Origin: Bacteroidales bacterium
GTDB taxonomy: Bacteria > Bacteroidota > Bacteroidia > Bacteroidales > GCA-2748055
Assembly: GCA_029934875.1 (NCBI GenBank)
Contig: JAOZLK010000103.1
Location: 1 to 10,213, forward strand
DNA: 10,213 nucleotides
Direction: 5' to 3'
Below the pieces are notes generated by a model, which was given only the letters and a program-made list of their open reading frames with translations, was not told the DNA's origin and searched no databases. The position numbers and the translations under genes are program-made. Each line of letters opens with the position of its first letter. Within the stretch, counting starts at the first letter, position 1. This document shows, one piece after another, positions 6,272 to 10,213 of the stretch.

Positions 6272-6277
6272 GCCTGC

Positions 6278-7333
6278 CTAGATATTTGCGGCCAGCCAAT
6301 CGCCTACCTCTGAAGTTTTATATGCCTTCTCTTCTGCTATATCCTCGGTAACAATACCAGCATCCATGGATTTGCTTACTACATCTCTTATGGCCTGTGC
6401 CTCATCCATAAGATCCAGGGACAACTCCAGCAGCATGGCGGCAGAAAGTACAGTTGCCAGCGGATTGGCAATGTCCTTTCCGGCAGCCTGGGGATAGGAG
6501 CCATGAATGGGTTCAAATACCGATGTATGAATTCCAACTGAGGCTGATGGCAGTAAACCCAGGGAACCCGTAATCACACTTGCTTCATCGGAAAGGATGT
6601 CTCCAAACATATTTTCGGTGACCATCACATCAAATTTCTTGGGCCACTGGATAATCTGCATGGCAGCATTGTCCACAAACATGTAGTCGACTTCGATATC
6701 AGAATGTTTCGGGGCCATCTCCTGTGCAATCTCTCTCCACAGCCTGGAAGTTGCCAGTACATTGGCCTTGTCTACCACGGTGAGACGTTTGTCTCTCTTG
6801 GCGGCATATTCAAAGCCCAGTTCCAGGATGCGCTCCACTTCCGGCCTTGTATAAACACAGTTATCGAAGGCCATATTCAGGTCCTCAGATCTGCCTTTTT
6901 CACCGAAGTAGATGCCGCCGGTGAGTTCGCGGATGACCACAAAGTCGGCACCTTCCACCAGGTCACGGCGAAGCGGACTTTTGTGAATCAGGGAAGGAAA
7001 GGTGGTAACAGGACGGATATTGGCATAAAGGCCCAATTTCTTGCGCATGGCCAGGAGGCCCTGCTCGGGTCTTACCTTCGCCTTGGGATCATTGTCATAC
7101 TTGGGATCGCCGATGGCACCAAAAAGAACAGCATCGGAGTCCATGCAGAGTTGATGAGTTTCTTCCGGATAAGGATCGCCTACCTGGTCGATAGCGCTGG
7201 CACCGGTAATTCCTTCGGTAAAGATGAAATTATGTTTGAATTTTGCTCCAAGCGCATTTAATACCTTGATGGCCTGGTCGATAATCTCGGGACCAATTCC
7301 GTCCCCCTTCAATACTGCAATCTTAAACTCCAT
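6278..7333 (-). CDS. leuB: 3-isopropylmalate dehydrogenase LeuB
   Basis: LeuB oxidises and decarboxylates (2R,3S)-3-isopropylmalate to 2-oxoisocaproate with NAD+ in leucine synthesis. The same enzyme class handles 3-methylmalate in the citramalate route to isoleucine. The 351 residues are of full family length. Visible motifs are [10 protein letters not shown] (8-17), [10 protein letters not shown] (100-109), [14 protein letters not shown] (135-148) with the catalytic Tyr142, VDKANVL with catalytic Lys189, and FVDNAAMQ with Asp221. [12 protein letters not shown] (239-250) supplies Asp245 and Asp249 for the divalent metal. [18 protein letters not shown] (274-291) is the NAD-type cofactor loop. 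It is the last gene of the minus-strand leu unit, and its ATG lies 11 bases inside the end of the LeuA-family gene. An isocitrate dehydrogenase or tartrate dehydrogenase identity is excluded by context and motifs. Confidence 0.96.
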   Translation of the reverse strand: MEFKIAVLKGDGIGPEIIDQAIKVLNALGAKFKHNFIFTEGITGASAIDQVGDPYPEETHQLCMDSDAVLFGAIGDPKYDNDPKAKVRPEQGLLAMRKKLGLYANIRPVTTFPSLIHKSPLRRDLVEGADFVVIRELTGGIYFGEKGRSEDLNMAFDNCVYTRPEVERILELGFEYAAKRDKRLTVVDKANVLATSRLWREIAQEMAPKHSDIEVDYMFVDNAAMQIIQWPKKFDVMVTENMFGDILSDEASVITGSLGLLPSASVGIHTSVFEPIHGSYPQAAGKDIANPLATVLSAAMLLELSLDLMDEAQAIRDVVSKSMDAGIVTEDIAEEKAYKTSEVGDWLAANI

Positions 7334-8843
7334 ATGCTTCGATTATATTTAACATTCTACGTGTACACTCAATGGCTGCCACGGTCTGGTCAGAATCAAG
7401 TGCACGGGTTTTTATGAGCTTGCCTTCGTAGTTCCATGTGATCATACACTCCACCAGGGCATCTGTTTTTCCACCAGGGGGAATGGTAACCACGTAATCG
7501 GACAGGAAGGGTAACTTCTTTTTAAGCCGGCCATAAATCTTTCGGATCGCCTTCATAAAGGCATCATATTGTCCGTCTCCCGAGGCAGTCTCCTCGTGAA
7601 TGAAACAATCAATCTCAACAGCCACAGTAGCCACCGATTTTAGTCCGCGTGCGACAGATAGCTGGTAATTCTTAATCCGAATGGTCTCGTGCACCTTTTT
7701 GCTGCGTAGCACATCCGAGATGATATAGGGGAGATCCTCTTTTGTGATGATTTCTTTTTTATCTCCAAGGGCAATGACTCGTTCGGTGATAAGCTTCATA
7801 TCCTCCTTGGAAAGTTCGATGCCCAGCTCTTCCAGGTTTTTCTGGATACTGGCCTTACCGGACATTTTCCCAAGAGCATAGGTTCTTTTTCTGCCAAATC
7901 TTTCGGGCAGAAGGTCATTGAAGTAAAGATCATCCTTTGAATCCCCATCAGCATGAATTCCGCTGGTCTGGGTGAAAACGTTCTCACCAATAAGGGGTTT
8001 GTTCAGGGGGATTCTGATTCCGGAAAAGGATTCTATCATCTTACTTGCATGATAGAGGCGATCTTCACGCACATTCATTTCATACTTGAAATGATCTTTT
8101 ACAAGGCCAATAACGCTGGATAGGGGAACGTTTCCGGCTCTTTCTCCCAATCCGTTTACAGTTGTATGAATTCCTGTGATACCTGCTTTTATGGCAGAGA
8201 AGGTGTTTGCTGTTGCAAGGTCATAATCGTTGTGGGCATGAAAATCGAAATTCAGTTCCGGGTAGCGGGTGATCATGTCCAGGCAGAAATCGTAGGCTTC
8301 CTGCTGGTTCAGAATCCCCAGGGTATCGGGCAGCATAAAGCGGTCGATGCTCTCATCCTTCAGGGCATCCAGGACCTGGTACATGTACTCGGGTGAGTTG
8401 CGCATGCCATTTGACCAGTCTTCAAAATAGATGTTCATGCGGATGTCCATCTCCCGGGCAATGGCAAGCACCTTTTTCACATCAGCTATGTGCTCTTCAG
8501 GTGTTTTTCTGAGCTGGGTCTCACAGTGCTTCAGTGAACCCTTCATCAAGAGGTTGTTCACTTTCCCGCCTGCCTCCTTGATCCACTTAAGGGAAATATC
8601 CCCGTCAATGAAGCCAAGGACCTCTACCTTTTCAATGTGACCGTTCTTCCTGGCCCATTCAAAAATCTTCTTTGCGCCCTGGTATTCACCTTCTGATACC
8701 CTGGCCGAAGCTACTTCGATGCGATCAATCTTAAGATTGGTCAGGAGAAGTTTAGCGATATTAAGTTTTTCTGTTGCTGTAAAGGTCACACCTGAGGTCT
8801 GTTCGCCATCCCTCAGGGTGGTATCCATGATGGTAATTTTCAT
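7323..8843 (-). CDS. LeuA-family synthase: 2-isopropylmalate or citramalate synthase (LeuA2/CimA-like)
   Basis: This 506-residue Claisen-type condensing enzyme of the DRE-TIM family joins acetyl-CoA to a 2-oxoacid. The catalytic barrel begins [13 protein letters not shown] with Arg11-Asp12, has LPDTLGIL (171-178), the metal-binding His202/His204 in [13 protein letters not shown], and [16 protein letters not shown] (229-244). The linker subdomain has [12 protein letters not shown] with His297. The C-terminal part (about 385-506) is the LeuA-type regulatory domain, with [13 protein letters not shown] (421-433), so feedback inhibition by leucine or isoleucine is expected. The sequence differs from classical LeuA: LPDTLG replaces the IPDTVG form, and HADGDSKDD replaces the HQDGxLK form. 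It belongs to the second LeuA-like type that Bacteroidota carry in the leu operon, often annotated as isopropylmalate synthase and sometimes as (R)-citramalate synthase. The substrate cannot be settled here. The stop overlaps leuB by 11 bases, and leuD ends only 18 bases upstream. Confidence 0.85.
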   Translation of the reverse strand: MKITIMDTTLRDGEQTSGVTFTATEKLNIAKLLLTNLKIDRIEVASARVSEGEYQGAKKIFEWARKNGHIEKVEVLGFIDGDISLKWIKEAGGKVNNLLMKGSLKHCETQLRKTPEEHIADVKKVLAIAREMDIRMNIYFEDWSNGMRNSPEYMYQVLDALKDESIDRFMLPDTLGILNQQEAYDFCLDMITRYPELNFDFHAHNDYDLATANTFSAIKAGITGIHTTVNGLGERAGNVPLSSVIGLVKDHFKYEMNVREDRLYHASKMIESFSGIRIPLNKPLIGENVFTQTSGIHADGDSKDDLYFNDLLPERFGRKRTYALGKMSGKASIQKNLEELGIELSKEDMKLITERVIALGDKKEIITKEDLPYIISDVLRSKKVHETIRIKNYQLSVARGLKSVATVAVEIDCFIHEETASGDGQYDAFMKAIRKIYGRLKKKLPFLSDYVVTIPPGGKTDALVECMITWNYEGKLIKTRALDSDQTVAAIECTRRMLNIIEAYGV

Positions 8844-8861
8844 GAGCTAAGCGATTTAAAT

Positions 8862-9449
8862 TTATAAGAGCTCGAATTCGGCTATCTTATCCTTAATTTT
8901 TAAAAGGTAATCGATGTCATCATAGCCATTCAGAAGGCATTTCTTCTTATAGGGGTTGATGTCAAAGGATTCAGATTCGCCGGTGGCCTCAATACTAATT
9001 AACTGTTCTGCCAGGTCAACTTTAAGGCTTGTTGCGGGATCGTTTTCAATTGCAGTGAATATTTTTGAAAGGAAGGCAGCGGATACCTGCACCGGCAGTA
9101 GTCCGTTGTTCAGGGTATTGGCCTTAAATATATCAGCAAAAAAGCTGGAAACCACCACTTTGAAACCATAGTCAAGGATGGCCCAAGCAGCATGTTCACG
9201 GCTTGATCCGCTTCCGAAGTTCATTCCCCCGACCAGGATGCTTCCACTATATATCGGGTTGTTCAGTACGAAATCGGCTTTGGGCTGACCGGCTTTATCA
9301 TAGCGCCAGTCCCGGAAGAGATTCTCACCGAAGCCATCCCTGGTGGTGGCCTTCAGGAAGCGTGCGGGTATAATCTGATCCGTATCGATGTTTTCGATGG
9401 GAAGGGGTACTGCCTTGGAAACTATGGTGGTAAATTTATCAATCGACAT
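8862..9449 (-). CDS. leuD: 3-isopropylmalate dehydratase small subunit LeuD
   Basis: LeuD is the swivel-domain subunit that pairs with LeuC to isomerise 2- to 3-isopropylmalate (or citramalate to 3-methylmalate) through dehydration and rehydration. The 195 residues match the long bacterial type, close to E. coli LeuD in length. Key blocks are [17 protein letters not shown] (17-33), RDWRY (46-50), and the substrate-binding loop [15 protein letters not shown] (76-90) with the Ser-Ser-Arg-Glu-His stretch, followed by [19 protein letters not shown] (101-119). It sits 33 bases after leuC and 18 bases before the LeuA-family gene in the same direction, as expected for an operon. The ATG at 9447-9449 gives the standard N-terminus, and no strong ribosome-binding site is seen. 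Archaeal-type short LeuD and aconitase swivel domains differ in the N-terminal block. Confidence 0.96.
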   Translation of the reverse strand: MSIDKFTTIVSKAVPLPIENIDTDQIIPARFLKATTRDGFGENLFRDWRYDKAGQPKADFVLNNPIYSGSILVGGMNFGSGSSREHAAWAILDYGFKVVVSSFFADIFKANTLNNGLLPVQVSAAFLSKIFTAIENDPATSLKVDLAEQLISIEATGESESFDINPYKKKCLLNGYDDIDYLLKIKDKIAEFELL

Positions 9450-9482
9450 TTTCTATTCTTTTTGTATTAAATCGTGAAGCGT

Positions 9483-10213
9483 TTAAAGCATTGTACGCGG
9501 GTCGGTAACCACACCTGAGACTGCTGCTGCCGCTGCTGCCAGCGGGCTGGCAAGCATGGTGCGGGATCCGGGGCCCTGGCGACCTTCAAAATTCCTGTTG
9601 GATGTGGCAACTGCCAGCTTCCCTTCGGGTACCTTATCATCATTCATGGCAAGGCAGGCTGAACAGCCCGGTTGCCTGAGCTTGAAACCTGCAGCCTCAA
9701 GGGTATCTTTGATTCCCTCTGCAATAGCCTGCTTTTCAACCTGCTTTGATCCGGGAACGATCCATGCAGTTACATGTTCGGCCTTTTGCTTCCCCTTTAC
9801 GAATTCTGCAACCTGGCGAAGATCTTCTATTCTGCCATTGGTACAGCTCCCTACGAAAACATAATCCACGCTCGTCCCGGCAATGGCCGCACCGGCTTCA
9901 AAACCCATATAGGCGAGCGATTTTTTATATGAATCCTGGGTCTTTTCATCAATCTCTTCCACTGCTGGAATATGACCATTGATTTTTGCACCCATGCCAG
10001 GATTGGTTCCGTAGGTAATCATGGGTTCAATATCCGCGGCATCGAAGTTCAACTCCTTATCAAAAACTGCGTCGCTGTCACTAATCAGTTCCTTCCATTT
10101 CTTGACCATGTGGTCAAAGTCCTCACCTTTCGGGGCAAATTCCCTGCCCTTTACATAATCGAAGGTAGTTTCGTCCGGAGCGATAAGTCCGCCCCTTGCA
10201 CCGCTTTCGATGC
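9483..10213 (-). CDS. leuC: 3-isopropylmalate dehydratase large subunit LeuC (C-terminal half)
   Basis: The frame continues past an internal ATG at 10107-10109 to the right edge, so only the last 242 residues are seen. The visible part begins [20 protein letters not shown], a hallmark of LeuC, and runs to a TAA at 9483-9485. The three cysteines that hold the 4Fe-4S cluster are present: Cys123 in VGSCTNGR, then Cys183 and Cys186 in [11 protein letters not shown], with the same 60- and 3-residue spacing as in E. coli LeuC (347/407/410). [19 protein letters not shown] follows, as in all aconitase-type large subunits. Full LeuC is about 465 residues, so roughly half lies outside. It is the most upstream leu gene in the window, and the operon promoter must lie beyond the right edge. 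An internal start at 10109 would cut through the fold and is rejected. Confidence 0.96.
   Translation of the reverse strand, partial: IESGARGGLIAPDETTFDYVKGREFAPKGEDFDHMVKKWKELISDSDAVFDKELNFDAADIEPMITYGTNPGMGAKINGHIPAVEEIDEKTQDSYKKSLAYMGFEAGAAIAGTSVDYVFVGSCTNGRIEDLRQVAEFVKGKQKAEHVTAWIVPGSKQVEKQAIAEGIKDTLEAAGFKLRQPGCSACLAMNDDKVPEGKLAVATSNRNFEGRQGPGSRTMLASPLAAAAAAVSGVVTDPRTML

Noticed and set aside
6230..6300. Intrinsic terminator between the GNAT-like gene and leuB
   Set aside because: Only 6 bases separate the stops, and I found no stable G/C stem followed by a T-run on either strand.
6704..7261. 185-codon open frame on the plus strand inside leuB
   Set aside because: It is antisense to a full-length, well-conserved LeuB, and its translation has no family features.
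9483..10109. A complete 208-residue LeuC-like protein starting at 10109
   Set aside because: The same frame continues to the window edge with LeuC-specific sequence ([12 protein letters not shown]), so the ATG is internal and the gene is merely cut by the window.

Overview
The window looks like chromosomal DNA of a member of the phylum Bacteroidota. Evidence for this is weak or absent Shine-Dalgarno sequences before most genes, one good TAnnTTTG-type -7 element (3347-3354), T/A-rich degenerate repeats between genes, and a leuC-leuD-(LeuA2/CimA-like)-leuB order with protein sequences typical of that phylum. The order or genus cannot be fixed from this sequence. I see no mobile element, CRISPR array, tRNA or rRNA. 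Coding density is high, and the longest stretch without a gene is about 190 bases (3217-3408).

Layout, left to right. (1) Plus strand, 1-867: the 3' end of larB (nickel-pincer cofactor synthesis), then a six-helix membrane protein of the NiCoT/UreH-like metal transporter type. Together they suggest a nickel-cofactor (lactate racemase type) module that continues off the left edge. (2) Minus strand, 3216-900: a two-gene unit with a xylose-isomerase-like sugar isomerase/epimerase followed by an exported PQQ-type beta-propeller protein. (3) Plus strand, 3409-6271: three close genes encoding an exported protein of a Bacteroidota family with CotH-kinase-like motifs, an exported PhoA-family alkaline phosphatase, and a degenerate GNAT-fold protein. 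The last two overlap at TAATG. (4) Minus strand, 10213-6278: the branched-chain amino acid operon leuC (partial) - leuD - LeuA2/CimA-like synthase - leuB, which enters from the right edge.

The leu cluster makes the 2-oxoacid chain-extension pathway: synthase, isomerase (LeuCD), then dehydrogenase (LeuB). Depending on the substrate of the synthase it serves leucine synthesis, citramalate-route isoleucine synthesis, or both. The other units seem unrelated to it. The transcription units meet tail to tail at 868-899 and 6272-6277 and head to head at 3217-3408, so the only internal shared promoter region is the last of these.

Most of the window is ordinary. The parts worth a second look are the larB/transporter pairing, the CotH-like/phosphatase/GNAT-like unit, the substrate question for the LeuA-family enzyme, and three sets of short degenerate repeats between genes.
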